From the NCBI GenBank assembly GCA_036501625.1, contig DASXZY010000071.1, positions 1 through 64,000 of the forward strand: DNA of 64,000 nt, given 5' to 3'. This document shows, piece after piece, positions 26,632 to 36,070 of the stretch. The notes beneath the pieces were generated by a model. The model was not told the origin of the DNA. It searched no databases and saw only the letters and a list, made by a program, of their open reading frames with translations. This DNA is from Palsa-1400 sp036501625 (GTDB lineage: Bacteria; Verrucomicrobiota; Verrucomicrobiia; Limisphaerales; Palsa-1400). The position numbers were made by a program, and so were the translations under genes. Position 1 is the stretch's first letter; the number at the start of each line of letters is the position of its first letter.

Positions 26632-27873
26632 TTAAGCCAACGCCGGCTCGGCCAACTCCCGCGGGGCCAGAGGCGCGCCGTCCGGGCCTTCAGGGTATTC
26701 AAAAACCCGGCCTTCAAAATTGCGAATGACCACCCGGTCCTTGTTGCGGCTCAAAATGTAATCGGGATTGACCGGCACTTTGCCCCCGCCGCCGGGAGCG
26801 TCAATTACATATTGGGGCATCGCGTAACCGGTGGTGTGGCCGCGCAAGTTTTCCATGATTTCCAGCCCCTTGCGCACGCTAGAGCGCAAATGGGCCGAAC
26901 CGGAAATCAAATCGCATTGATAAAGGTAGTAGGGCCTCACGCGGCACATCAACAGCTTTTGCACCAGCGCCCGCATGACGGCCGGGTCGTCGTTAACTTG
27001 ACGCAACAGCACAGCCTGATTGCCGAGGGGAATGCCCGCATCGGCCAAGCGTTCCAGGGCGGCGCGAGCTTCGGTTGTCAACTCGCGCGGGTGGTTGGAA
27101 TGAATGCTGATAAAGAGCGGATGATGCCGGCGCAGCGTGGCGCACAATTCCGGAGTAATGCGCTGCGGCAGGAAGATCGGGATGCGCGTGCCGATGCGCA
27201 GGAATTCCACATGCGGAATCGCGCGCAGCCGCCCGAGGAGAAAATCCAGTTTCTCATCGCTCAACAACAGCGGATCGCCTCCGCTCAGAAGAACGTCGCG
27301 GATTTCCGGATGCTGGCGGACGTATTCGATCTGGCGCTCAAATTCCGGGTGAAAATCATAGCCAGCCGCGTTGCTGACCATGCGCGAGCGAGTGCAATAG
27401 CGGCAATAGGCCGCGCAGCGGTCCGTCACCAGAAAAAGCACACGGTCGGGATAGCGGTGAACGAGGCCCGGCACCGGCGAATGGGAATCCTCGCCGCATG
27501 GGTCGTTCATCTCCCACGGCGCCGTGTAGGTTTCCTCCACGCGCGGCACAACCTGCCGGCGAATTGGGCAATTTTCGTCGCCCGCGTCAATGAGGGAAAA
27601 AAAGTAGGGCGTGACGGCCATGGCCAGTTTGTGATTGGCCAGGATTGTGCCCTCGAATTCTTCCGGAGTGAGCGTGGGCAGGAACCGCTGCAATTTGTCC
27701 AAAGACGTAATGCGGTTCTTAAGCTGCCACCGCCAATCGTTCCAGTCGGATTCGGAAACATCGCTCCAGAATCCGCGGCCAGCTGAACGAAATTGTTTAA
27801 GGGAATTGAAAAGAGCGGAGTCGGGTTCTTCCGTCTCCGCCTGCCCGTCAAGTATGCGACTTTGCATTTTCAT
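26632..27873 (-). CDS. KamA-family radical SAM aminomutase (lysine 2,3-aminomutase-like)
   Basis: The 413-residue protein carries the radical SAM cluster motif C-x3-C-x2-C in RCAAYCRYCTRSR. It also has the PLP/substrate segments DVLLSGGDPLLLSDE, RIGTRIPIFLPQR and GKVPVNPDYI, which contains the KamA-type PLP lysine. The N-terminal region (SDWNDWRWQLKNRI) and the length fit KamA rather than the shorter EpmB. KamA makes beta-lysine, used in osmolyte synthesis or lysine fermentation; specificity for lysine, glutamate or arginine cannot be decided. A near-consensus promoter sits so close to the ATG that the mRNA may be leaderless. Confidence 0.85.
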   Translation of the reverse strand: MKMQSRILDGQAETEEPDSALFNSLKQFRSAGRGFWSDVSESDWNDWRWQLKNRITSLDKLQRFLPTLTPEEFEGTILANHKLAMAVTPYFFSLIDAGDENCPIRRQVVPRVEETYTAPWEMNDPCGEDSHSPVPGLVHRYPDRVLFLVTDRCAAYCRYCTRSRMVSNAAGYDFHPEFERQIEYVRQHPEIRDVLLSGGDPLLLSDEKLDFLLGRLRAIPHVEFLRIGTRIPIFLPQRITPELCATLRRHHPLFISIHSNHPRELTTEARAALERLADAGIPLGNQAVLLRQVNDDPAVMRALVQKLLMCRVRPYYLYQCDLISGSAHLRSSVRKGLEIMENLRGHTTGYAMPQYVIDAPGGGGKVPVNPDYILSRNKDRVVIRNFEGRVFEYPEGPDGAPLAPRELAEPALA

Positions 27874-27875
27874 GC

Positions 27876-27903
27876 ACTATAAGAGTGATCGAAAATGTGT
27901 CAA
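27876..27903 (-). promoter_or_regulatory. Near-consensus sigma70 promoter abutting kamA
   Basis: On the minus strand TTGACA (27903-27898) and TATAGT (27881-27876) are spaced by 16 bases. The predicted kamA ATG (27873-27871) is only two bases after the -10 box. Transcription would begin at or within the first codons, giving a leaderless mRNA starting near the second ATG (codon 3). Confidence 0.55.
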
Positions 27904-28022
27904 GGGCGGGCGAGGTGGGGTTTGACGCCCATTGCAGAACATGGCGAGTTGACACGGCGCGCCTGAACGCGGAAACTCGCGCGGTGATCAGGCACACTCT
28001 TAAATGGGCGCGAGGCGCGCGC

Positions 28023-29063
28023 ATGGCCGCCATGTTGCTGGCCGCGGCCTGCGGCGCCGCGACGGCCTTCGCCGCCTCGGAAGCGGACGTTCTCCTGGAT
28101 GCGCATACCAAGGCGTTTGTCCGTGTTGATCAAGACCGCGCCTGGTTCCGGGAAAACACCAGCAGCGAAGAAACGAATTCCTCGTTCTGGATGGAAGCCG
28201 AGCAAATCGAAATGGAACTCGACGCCTGCGAACGGACGCATAGCGCGAGCCAGCGCGACCTTTGCGAGAAATTGTTCAACGGCTTCATCGCCGAACACGG
28301 CGCCGACTGGCGCACAAACGATTTTAACGACGACCTCATGTGGATGGTCATCGCCTCAGCGCGCGGGTATCTTCTGACCGGCAAGGAGCAGCTTCGCGAC
28401 GTGGCAAAATCCAACTTCGACGTTTGCTTCGCGCGGTCATGGTCGTCCGACATGGGCGGAGGGTTGTGGTGGAAAACGGACAACCGCTCCAAGAACGCCT
28501 GCGTCAACGGGCCGGGCGCGATCGCGGCAGCGCTGTTGAGCCGGGCCTGCGAGGAACCGGCTTATCTGGCCAAAGCGACGAACATTTTTCTTTGGGAGCG
28601 CGCGAACCTGTTTGAACCCAAGAGCGGCCATATCTTTGACAATATGCGGAGCAACGGGCGCGTCAGTTTCAAATCCTTCTCCTACAATCAGGGCACTTTT
28701 ATCGGCGCCGCCAACCTGCTGGGTTACACGAACGAAGCCATGCTGGCCGCGACTTACACGATGAACCATCTCTGCCGCGACGGCCTGCTCCCCGGCTACG
28801 GCGAGACCGGCGACGCCAGCGGTTTCAATGGAATTTGCGCGCGCTGGCTGGCCCGCTTTATGTATGACAATCACGAGGAGCCGGTTTTCGAGGCGTGGCT
28901 GCGCAAGAATGCCGAAGCCGCCTGGAATGTGCGGCGCGCGTCCGACAATATCTCGTGGAATCTTTGGAGCGAACCAACGCCTGAAGGCAAACGCTACTCG
29001 TGGGGCTGCAGCAGTTCGGTGGTCATTCAGCAGGCGCTTCGACCGGCAGACACAAGCCGATAA
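28023..29063 (+). CDS. Secreted GH76-family glycosidase (alpha-1,6-mannanase-like)
   Basis: GH76 enzymes cut alpha-1,6-mannan. The product has a hydrophobic N-terminus (MLLAAACGAATAFA) and then family motifs: NDFNDDLMW with the neighbouring catalytic Asp pair, the helix ASARGYLLTGK, DMGGGLWWKT, KNACVNGP, FSYNQGTFIGAANLLG and WLARFM. ATG 28023 has a GAGG about seven bases upstream. The frame is open further 5' (GTG 27984 would add RHTLKWARGAR, a more basic signal region), so the start is uncertain. A secreted metalloprotease follows three bases later on the same strand. Confidence 0.8.
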   Translation: MAAMLLAAACGAATAFAASEADVLLDAHTKAFVRVDQDRAWFRENTSSEETNSSFWMEAEQIEMELDACERTHSASQRDLCEKLFNGFIAEHGADWRTNDFNDDLMWMVIASARGYLLTGKEQLRDVAKSNFDVCFARSWSSDMGGGLWWKTDNRSKNACVNGPGAIAAALLSRACEEPAYLAKATNIFLWERANLFEPKSGHIFDNMRSNGRVSFKSFSYNQGTFIGAANLLGYTNEAMLAATYTMNHLCRDGLLPGYGETGDASGFNGICARWLARFMYDNHEEPVFEAWLRKNAEAAWNVRRASDNISWNLWSEPTPEGKRYSWGCSSSVVIQQALRPADTSR

Positions 29064-29065
29064 CC

Positions 29066-30892
29066 ATGATGATCGCCATTGTGAAAAACATTTTTGGGCG
29101 CAGTTTGCTTGGCGCGGTGATGGCTGCCGCCATGCTGTCGACAATTGCCGCGGTGGCGGCGCCGGATTTAACGCCGTTCCAGCCGCCGAATTGGTCCGGC
29201 AAAATTGTGGTCGCGCCGGCGCCCAACCTGACAAATTATACCGGCAGTTTATATTCGACCAATTCGCTCTACCTGGCGTGGGCTGTTCAGAACACCGGCT
29301 CGTCCGAAAATGCCCAGTTCGATGTGGAGGTCCTGGTGGATGGCCAATTTTCGCAGGAATGGCAGGCTGGGCCTCTGCCGCAATTTGCCTACGTGTTTGT
29401 CACTAATTATTTCCTCGGCGCCCTCAGCGCCGGAAGCCACACGGTCGCGGTCATCGCGGACGTGGGACAAAACGTCTCGGGCGACATCCGAACAAACAGC
29501 GCCTATACTAATACCATTGCGGTGAATCCCGTTTTGCTGCCGGCTCCAGCGGCCTACACTCCGGCCAACGGAAGTGTGGGGCAGATTACCGTTCCGTGGT
29601 TCAGTTGGGCTCCGGTGACAAGCGCAACGTCCTATCGAATCCTGATCGCGACCAAAGGCGCGGATTTGCCTGCCAGTCCTACGGCCACGAGCGGCGGATC
29701 GAGCGTGGTCATCAACGCGACAACGCTGACGCCGAATTTCTCTCCCACCATCCAGTTGAATTCCAACGCCACCTACTTTTGGGAAGTCCACGCCCAGATC
29801 GACTCGCAGGACAACGCCACTTGGAGCGGCATCCAACGATTTTCCACCGGTTCTGGCGGCAGCGGAATTACCATTATTCCCACCTTCGATAGTTCCATTA
29901 CGAGCGATCCCCAGGCGGCCGCTATCGAAGCGACGATCAAAGCGGCCATTTCCACATATCACCAGGACTTCTCCGATCCGATTACGGCCAGATTCGAGTT
30001 CCTGGAAATGGCCGACGGGCTTGGAGATAATTCGGCCGGCCTGGCGTACATACCGTATTCGGATTATCTCGACGCCCTGGCCAGTCATGCCACGACTCCC
30101 GATGATGCAACCGCGCTGGCCAATCTGCCGCCGGGCGACATCAATCCTGTCAACGGCAACCAATACGTGAACCTCAAATATCCTTTGCTCAGGGCCTTGG
30201 GCTACAGCATCGGCGGGCAGGCAGAGGACGCCTCGATTTATTTGAACACGTCCATCATGAACCTTTCGTCATTCGAGACGGATTCCAATCAGTTTTCACT
30301 CTTTGCAACCGTTTCACATGAGATGGATGAAGCCCTGGGTTTTGGTTCGCTCCTCAATGGCCTGGCCAACGGCGCAGCGGTCCCGACCGGGCCAATTCAG
30401 CCCGAGGACCTTTTCCGCTATGCTCCGAACGGCGCCCGAAGTTTCACCACAGCCGCCGGCGCGACTGCCTACTTTTCGCTGGATGGATCTACACATCTGG
30501 CCCAGTTCAATCAATTCGACGGCGGGGATTTTGGTGATTGGTACAGTTATAACGCCACAGTTACGCCGGCGGTGCAGGACGCGTTTCTCCAAAACGGCGT
30601 CAACCCGGTCTTGAACGTGGAGTTGCGCGGATTGGACGCCATCGGTTTTACCCGGGTTATGCCGGCGACGAAGGTCGTGGTGGCGCAATTGTCCGGGATG
30701 GCGTTCATCGGGGGCAGTTTCCAATTCGTGCTGAACGGACTCGTTGGGAGCAATTATGTCGTGCAGATTTCGAGCAATCTTCTGACATGGGCGCCGCTTT
30801 CCACCAACACGGTCCCCAGCAGCGGCGCCGTCACGATCACCAACACTCCCGGCGCCCAAAGCCGGCGGTTCTACCGGGCTATCTTGCATTGA
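29066..30892 (+). CDS. Secreted zinc metalloprotease of the NF038122-like type
   Basis: The 608-residue protein has a signal peptide (SLLGAVMAAAMLSTIAAVAA) and a CARDB-like adhesion domain (SLYLAWAVQNTGSSENAQFDVEVLVDG...). A fibronectin-like segment follows (WAPVTSATSYRI...YFWEVHAQ). The protease domain carries ATVSHEMDEALGFGS, an HExxH-like motif whose final His is replaced (H-E-M-D-E), as in the NF038122 protein group. The C-terminus (QISSNLLTWAPLSTNTVP...RRFYRA) is the sorting-like tail common in secreted verrucomicrobial proteins. ATG 29066 is chosen. Only two bases separate it from the GH76 gene, so the two are likely cotranscribed. Confidence 0.72.
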   Translation: MMIAIVKNIFGRSLLGAVMAAAMLSTIAAVAAPDLTPFQPPNWSGKIVVAPAPNLTNYTGSLYSTNSLYLAWAVQNTGSSENAQFDVEVLVDGQFSQEWQAGPLPQFAYVFVTNYFLGALSAGSHTVAVIADVGQNVSGDIRTNSAYTNTIAVNPVLLPAPAAYTPANGSVGQITVPWFSWAPVTSATSYRILIATKGADLPASPTATSGGSSVVINATTLTPNFSPTIQLNSNATYFWEVHAQIDSQDNATWSGIQRFSTGSGGSGITIIPTFDSSITSDPQAAAIEATIKAAISTYHQDFSDPITARFEFLEMADGLGDNSAGLAYIPYSDYLDALASHATTPDDATALANLPPGDINPVNGNQYVNLKYPLLRALGYSIGGQAEDASIYLNTSIMNLSSFETDSNQFSLFATVSHEMDEALGFGSLLNGLANGAAVPTGPIQPEDLFRYAPNGARSFTTAAGATAYFSLDGSTHLAQFNQFDGGDFGDWYSYNATVTPAVQDAFLQNGVNPVLNVELRGLDAIGFTRVMPATKVVVAQLSGMAFIGGSFQFVLNGLVGSNYVVQISSNLLTWAPLSTNTVPSSGAVTITNTPGAQSRRFYRAILH

Positions 30893-30973
30893 AGTAGAAT
30901 TCGCGGGTAAATTTGTAATTGATAGCCGGCCCTCCGTGCGGCATCATTTCAACCAGATTAGCCCTGAGCAACA

Positions 30974-31696
30974 ATGCAGGCTGAAACTTTAAATTGCCCG
31001 ATGTGCGGCGCGGCGGCGGCCACGGATGCCACCCATTGCGAACATTGCGGCGCGCGCCTGGCCACGGTGGCGTGCCCTTCGTGTTTCGGGATGATGTTCG
31101 TCGGCCAGCAATTTTGCCCCCATTGCGGCGCGAAGGCGGACCGGCAGGATGCCCCCGAATCTGAGAAGCCGCAACCCTGCCCGCGCTGCGAAACGCCGAT
31201 GGAATCAGTCGTTCTCGGCGGAAGCAGGGTGCGCGAATGCCCCAAGTGCGAAGGCATCTGGACGGACGCGGACACGCTGCGGCAAATTTGCGTTGACAAG
31301 GAGAAACAAGCGGCCATGCTGGGGATGCCGGCGTCCGCGCTGCCGAGTGAAGCACAGCTCGAGGAGCATATTCACTATCTGCAGTGCCCTGTTTGCGGGG
31401 ATATGATGAACCGGGTCAACTTCTCCAATTTTTCCGGCGTGATCGTCGATGTCTGCCGGACCCATGGGACGTGGTTCGACCGCGATGAACTCCGGCGCAT
31501 CGTGGAATTCATCCGCTCCGGCGGCGTGGATCGGGCGCGCGCCCGTGAAATCGCCAATCTGGAGGCTGACCGCAGGCTGGCTGGCCTGGAACATATCGGG
31601 GCCATAACGACACCCATGCCCGGCATCGAGGACCAAGTTGCCCAGAACGCGCTCTCCATGGTGGCGCGATTTTTTATTGATTTGCTTGTCAGGTAA
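30974..31696 (+). CDS. Multi-zinc-ribbon protein (240 aa)
   Basis: The N-terminal half has successive Cys pairs: CPMCGAAA-x6-CEHCG, CPSCFG-x9-CPHCG, then CPRCETPM-x12-CPKCEGIW. The third has the layout of TFIIB-type zinc-ribbon domains (C..C...E...GG.....C..C.G.W.D...L). A similar unit recurs at CPVCGDMMNR ... DVCRTHGTWFDRDELRRIVEFI. A terminal hydrophobic helix (MVARFFIDLLV) may touch the membrane. The role is unknown; these proteins are predicted metal- or nucleic-acid-binding. The 3' end overlaps the convergent helicase gene by eight bases. Confidence 0.75.
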   Translation: MQAETLNCPMCGAAAATDATHCEHCGARLATVACPSCFGMMFVGQQFCPHCGAKADRQDAPESEKPQPCPRCETPMESVVLGGSRVRECPKCEGIWTDADTLRQICVDKEKQAAMLGMPASALPSEAQLEEHIHYLQCPVCGDMMNRVNFSNFSGVIVDVCRTHGTWFDRDELRRIVEFIRSGGVDRARAREIANLEADRRLAGLEHIGAITTPMPGIEDQVAQNALSMVARFFIDLLVR

Positions 31697-34600
31697 TCTC
31701 CAGGAGGTCCTGGATGTCCTCCCAGGCGATTGCCTCCGCCAAGGATTCTTCGCCGCCGATAAGGCCCCGCGTCAAGGCGCGTTTGCGCGTTTGCAGGCTC
31801 AGGATTTTTTCCTCAACCGTCCCGCGTGTGATCAACTTGTAGCTCGTTACGACTTTCTTTTGGCCGAGGCGGTGCGCGCGATCCGTTGCCTGCGCTTCAA
31901 CAGCCGGATTCCACCAGGGATCGAAATGAATGACCGTGTCGGCCCCGGCTAGGTTCAGCCCAACGCCGCCCGCCTTGAGGCTGATGAGAAAGACCGGCAC
32001 GGCCGCGTCACGCTGAAAATGATTGACAACCCGGGCGCGATCCATGGTCGAGCCGTCCAGGTAACAATGGGCGATGTTTTGGGCCGACAACTCTTCGCGC
32101 AAGAGCGAGAGCATCGAGGTGAATTGGCTGAACACAAGCGCGCGATGGCCGCCATCAAGCACTTCTTCCAGCAACTCGCGGAACAATTCCACTTTGCCCG
32201 AAACGGACTCCGGCTCGCCGGCCTTGAGCAGGCGCAGGTCGCAGCAAATCTGCCGCAGGCGCAACAACGCTGTCAACACGACCATGCGGCTGGCGCCAGC
32301 GCCGCGAGTATTGACGGACGCGAGAACTTCGCGCCGGCCGGCTTCAAGCACCTGCTGGTAAACGGCGCGCTGCTCCGTGTTTAGCTCGCAGAAACTGACT
32401 TGCTCGATTTTCTCCGGCAGATCGGCGGCGACCTCGCGCTTGAGGCGGCGCAAAACGAACGGGCGCAAACGCCGGGCCAGCCGCGCCTGCGCCTGGGCAT
32501 CGCGGGCGCGCATGATCGGCAGTTCGCATCGGTCGCGGAAATCCTCCGCCGACCCAAGGTAGCCGGGCATGAGAAAATCGAAGATCGACCACAGGTCGAG
32601 CACAGAATTCTCCACGGGCGTTCCTGTCAAGACCAGTTTGTGGGCGCCGCGGATGGATTTGACGGCCTGGGCGTTTTGCGTCTGGCGGTTTTTGATGTGT
32701 TGCGCTTCGTCCAGCACGACGGTGTCGAAGGCCAGGCCGCGGTAATGCTCGGCGTCGCGCCGGAGCAAGGCGTAGCTGGTGATGACCAAATCGTGCGATG
32801 CGATGTCCGCGAACTTGCCGTGCCGATCCGCTCCTTGCAGGGCCAGCACGCGGAGGGTGGGCGTAAATTTTTGCGCTTCCGCCTCCCAGTTAAACACCAG
32901 CGAAGACGGGCAGACGACCAGCGACGGAACGCCGCTTTGTTTGGCGGCGCGCAAATGGGCCAGGACTTGCGCCGTCTTGCCCAGGCCCATTTCATCCGCA
33001 AGGATGCCGCCAAAATTGTGGCCGCGCAGGAAATGGAGCCAGGCCGCGCCCTTTTTCTGGTAAGGCCGCAGCACTTCCTCCAAATCGCCCAGCGCGGGCG
33101 GCGGCTGTTCCTGGGCTTGCGGCCAGTTCGCGGGCGCCTGGATTTTCCAGCCGCTTTGTCCGCCCAAGGTGTCCCGCAAAAAAGCGGCCTGGGAATTGTC
33201 AATACGATAACCGGCGGCGTGCTGGCGCGGGGCGCAATCGACGAGGACCTCCTGCAATTCCTCGACCGCGCCGGTGTCAAGAATCGCGAATTTGCCGTTT
33301 TTAAGCCGGGTGTGGCTTTGGCCGGAGAGCAGCAGGCGTTGAATATCGGACTGCGAGAGCGGCTCGCCGCCGGGTGTATCGTAGCTGACGCGCAAATCGA
33401 ACCATTGTTCGCCGGAGGATGTGATTTGAAAGCGCGGCTGGACGCGTTCCAGTTTTTCGGCGCTGCGCGTGAGCCTTTCTTCGAGGGTGACGGCCCATTC
33501 CTTCTCCAGGCTTGGAAAATCGCGCGCGAAAAAATTGAGGACCGGGTTTTGGCCGTTGAGTTGATAGCGTCCCTCGGCGTCCGGGCCAATGAACCCAGCG
33601 CGAACAAGGCGCGCCACGGCGGCCTGTTCCACCGCGAAATTTCGCACGGCGTAGCGGGTGGGCAATTGCGGGTCTGGCATCCACGGCGTCTCTGGCGGCA
33701 GCGAGGCGGCAGCGCGTTCGCCGTAAAAACATTCCAACGTGCCTCGCAATCCGGCCAAACCGCCGGCCAGATGCAATTTGAACCTGGGCGCCGCCATTTC
33801 CATTTCGAAATCATCCAGCGAAAAATCCGCTTCCACGCTCCCCTGCTCCGCGAGTCTGGGCCAATCCAAATTCAAAAAGCGCGGCACCTCCGCGCGCGGG
33901 ATGCGGGCCGCGCCAGCCGCCAAATTCGCCCATTCCGCCCCCAATCCAAGCGGCTGCAAGGTTGTGCCGGTGAAAATCCAGGGCGGTGTGCCCGCGACCA
34001 ATCGGCCGGGGATCGAACCGGCGAGGGAGAGGACAATTTCGCCGTTGGTTTCCAGATGCGCGCGCACGGGCAAGGCCGGCGGCGTCTTGAGGATTTGCAC
34101 CGCTTGCGATTTGCCCAGCGTGACGCGCGGATGCTCTGCCAGCCTTGGCAGAATCCCGGCCAGCGCGCCCGTCTCCAGCAGCACCATGGACGGTTTGCCG
34201 CCGTGATTGATTTCCTCCAGCGCGTCCAGCAACGCGGCATCCGGCGCGTCAAGCACAAAGGGAACGTCCAGCGGCATCGCGTCCAGCGGCACCCGGCCCT
34301 TGCGCCATTTGCCTTCGATGTAAAGCATCACTTTGCCACGGGTCGCGGCCTCCGCGAAGTTCGGCGGCAGGATGAGGAAAAGTTCGAGCGGCTCCCCGGC
34401 TGGGCCGCGCATCAGCCCCGGCGTTTTGGGCAGAGGCGGCTTGGGCGTGTCTTTGGGAGCGGGCGCGAGCGCGGGATTTTTGAGAAAATGCAGGCCCGCC
34501 GCGACGGAATGGGCGCAGATTAATCCGCGCTGGCGGGAGTCGCGGCAGGTGCAAAGGTTGTCGGCGTCCGACGCGCCGCGGATGACCAGGCCGGCACGAT

Positions 34601-34757
34601 AGGTCGTTGAGCCTTCCTGCACGGCGCCGCGCAATTCCGGAGGCTGCCACTGGGACGATGAGACACGGCCCGCCGCCACAAGCGAGCGCGCCTGTTTGAC
34701 GGCCTCCCAACCGGCGAGCTTTGCCAACAATATTTCCGATAGCTGAAGGTCTCCCAT
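31689..34757 (-). CDS. SNF2-family helicase with N-terminal SWIM zinc finger
   Basis: The 1022-residue protein has a SWIM zinc finger near residue 70 (CTCRDSRQRGLICAHS; C-x-C...C-x-H) and a long middle domain. The C-terminal half is SNF2 ATPase, with Walker A DEMGLGKTAQVLAHL, Walker B VVLDEAQHIKN, LTGTPVENS, FSQFTSM, ISLKAGGVGLNLAGADTVIHFDPWWNPA and QATDRAHRLGQ. The fold suits a chromatin-remodelling-like DNA translocase, probably acting on RNA polymerase or DNA-bound proteins as RapA does. ATG 34757 is used; the eight preceding codons are probably not translated. Confidence 0.9.
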   Translation of the reverse strand: MGDLQLSEILLAKLAGWEAVKQARSLVAAGRVSSSQWQPPELRGAVQEGSTTYRAGLVIRGASDADNLCTCRDSRQRGLICAHSVAAGLHFLKNPALAPAPKDTPKPPLPKTPGLMRGPAGEPLELFLILPPNFAEAATRGKVMLYIEGKWRKGRVPLDAMPLDVPFVLDAPDAALLDALEEINHGGKPSMVLLETGALAGILPRLAEHPRVTLGKSQAVQILKTPPALPVRAHLETNGEIVLSLAGSIPGRLVAGTPPWIFTGTTLQPLGLGAEWANLAAGAARIPRAEVPRFLNLDWPRLAEQGSVEADFSLDDFEMEMAAPRFKLHLAGGLAGLRGTLECFYGERAAASLPPETPWMPDPQLPTRYAVRNFAVEQAAVARLVRAGFIGPDAEGRYQLNGQNPVLNFFARDFPSLEKEWAVTLEERLTRSAEKLERVQPRFQITSSGEQWFDLRVSYDTPGGEPLSQSDIQRLLLSGQSHTRLKNGKFAILDTGAVEELQEVLVDCAPRQHAAGYRIDNSQAAFLRDTLGGQSGWKIQAPANWPQAQEQPPPALGDLEEVLRPYQKKGAAWLHFLRGHNFGGILADEMGLGKTAQVLAHLRAAKQSGVPSLVVCPSSLVFNWEAEAQKFTPTLRVLALQGADRHGKFADIASHDLVITSYALLRRDAEHYRGLAFDTVVLDEAQHIKNRQTQNAQAVKSIRGAHKLVLTGTPVENSVLDLWSIFDFLMPGYLGSAEDFRDRCELPIMRARDAQAQARLARRLRPFVLRRLKREVAADLPEKIEQVSFCELNTEQRAVYQQVLEAGRREVLASVNTRGAGASRMVVLTALLRLRQICCDLRLLKAGEPESVSGKVELFRELLEEVLDGGHRALVFSQFTSMLSLLREELSAQNIAHCYLDGSTMDRARVVNHFQRDAAVPVFLISLKAGGVGLNLAGADTVIHFDPWWNPAVEAQATDRAHRLGQKKVVTSYKLITRGTVEEKILSLQTRKRALTRGLIGGEESLAEAIAWEDIQDLLEIT

Positions 34758-34864
34758 GAGTCTCAACAGCAAAATACACAATCGGAGCGCATTTGCACGC
34801 GCGGCGGCGCGGGAATTTTTTGCTCCTTGAGTGGGAAGGCGCGAGACTCTACGCTTGCCGGCAC

Positions 34865-36070
34865 ATGAATAATTCCGCTCGTGCTCGTCTTTTTATCATG
34901 ATGGCGCTGGAGTTCGTTATTTGGGGTGCGTGGCTGCCTCTGATCTTCAACTATCTGCCCACGCTGCATTTTACAACGTTCCAAATCATCGCGATTTTGA
35001 ACGCCTTTCCGGTGGCGGCGCTGGTGGCGATGTTTTTCAGCAACCAATTCGCGGATCGGAATTTCGCGGCGGAAAAATTCCTGGGCTTCAGCCAATTGAT
35101 CGGCGGGTTGTGCATGGCCGGGCTGGCGTTCACTTACAGTTTCTGGACGTTCTTCACGCTCATGCTCATCCATTGCCTGCTGTATGTGCCGACGCTTTCC
35201 ATTGTAAATTCGATTGTCTTCGCCAATTTGAAAGACTCGAAGGACTTCGGGCTGATTCGCATGGGCGGAACGATTGGATGGGTGCTTGCGGCGTGGCCGC
35301 TTTTTTTCATTTTGACTGATGCGGCCAGCATCCGCTGGACTTACATGATCTCCGGCATTGCTTCGCTCGCGCTGGCGGGGTTGAGCCTGTTCCTGCCGCA
35401 CACGCCGCCAAAAAAAGCGGAGGGAACAAAGGACAAACTCGCGTGGGTCGAGGCGCTCCGGCTGCTCAAGCACCCATTCGTCCTGGTGCTGTGGCTGGTC
35501 ACGCTGGTGGATGCCTACGTGCTCAACGTGTTTTTCAACTGGGCGGGCCTTTTCCTGGGCAGTCCGCAAGTCGGCCTGCCGCCCAAGTGGATCATGCCCG
35601 TCATGAGCATTGGCCAGGTGGCGGAAATTTTGACCATGGCCGTGCTGGGCTGGACGCTCAAAAGGTTGGGATGGAGGTGGACGATGATCCTGGGCATCAG
35701 CGGGCATGTGGTTCGCTTCCTGGTCTTCGCGCTGTTTCCGCAACAGACGTGGCTCATCATTTTGGTGTTCGCGCTGCATGGCATCTGCTACGCCTTTTTC
35801 TTCGCGGCCGTCTATATTTTCGTGGATGACTTTTTCCCGAAGGACGTGCGCTCCAGCGCGCAAGGCATTTTCAATGTGATGATTCTGGGGCTGGGCGTCA
35901 TCGCCGCCAACACGCTGTGCCCGCTGATGATGGAACACTTCACTGTCAATGAAGCCGTGGATTTCAAGAGCCTGTTTCTGATCGCGGCCGGCGTCTCGCT
36001 GGCGGCGGCGCTTTCGCTCGCGTTCTTCTTTCATCCGCCCGCCATGAAACAACAGCCGGCCCAATCGTGA
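34865..36070 (+). CDS. Nucleoside/MFS-type permease (NupG-like)
   Basis: This roughly 401-residue protein has about twelve transmembrane segments. It begins RLFIMMALEFVIWGAWLPLI and has FADRNFAAEKFLG in the first cytosolic loop, as in the nucleoside:H+ symporter (NHS) family. A helical stretch LIRMGGTIGWVLAAWPLFF and a C-terminal FFFAAVYIFVDDFFPKDVRSSAQGIF follow. The substrate is not fixed; verrucomicrobial relatives are often linked to sugar or nucleoside use. ATG 34865 is preferred over 34793 because the frame before it has no similarity. Its TGA overlaps the GTG of the next gene by four bases. Confidence 0.78.
   Translation: MNNSARARLFIMMALEFVIWGAWLPLIFNYLPTLHFTTFQIIAILNAFPVAALVAMFFSNQFADRNFAAEKFLGFSQLIGGLCMAGLAFTYSFWTFFTLMLIHCLLYVPTLSIVNSIVFANLKDSKDFGLIRMGGTIGWVLAAWPLFFILTDAASIRWTYMISGIASLALAGLSLFLPHTPPKKAEGTKDKLAWVEALRLLKHPFVLVLWLVTLVDAYVLNVFFNWAGLFLGSPQVGLPPKWIMPVMSIGQVAEILTMAVLGWTLKRLGWRWTMILGISGHVVRFLVFALFPQQTWLIILVFALHGICYAFFFAAVYIFVDDFFPKDVRSSAQGIFNVMILGLGVIAANTLCPLMMEHFTVNEAVDFKSLFLIAAGVSLAAALSLAFFFHPPAMKQQPAQS

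Noticed and set aside
26464..27786. A 440-codon frame opposite to kamA
   Set aside because: KamA has the radical SAM motif on the minus strand, while the opposing frame has no recognisable domain and overlaps it completely.
32400..34523. A 707-codon open frame on the plus strand within the helicase gene
   Set aside because: It lies antisense to the SNF2 gene, which has all helicase motifs. Its sequence is Arg/Gln/Ala-rich without any family pattern. GC-rich genes often leave the antisense frame open.
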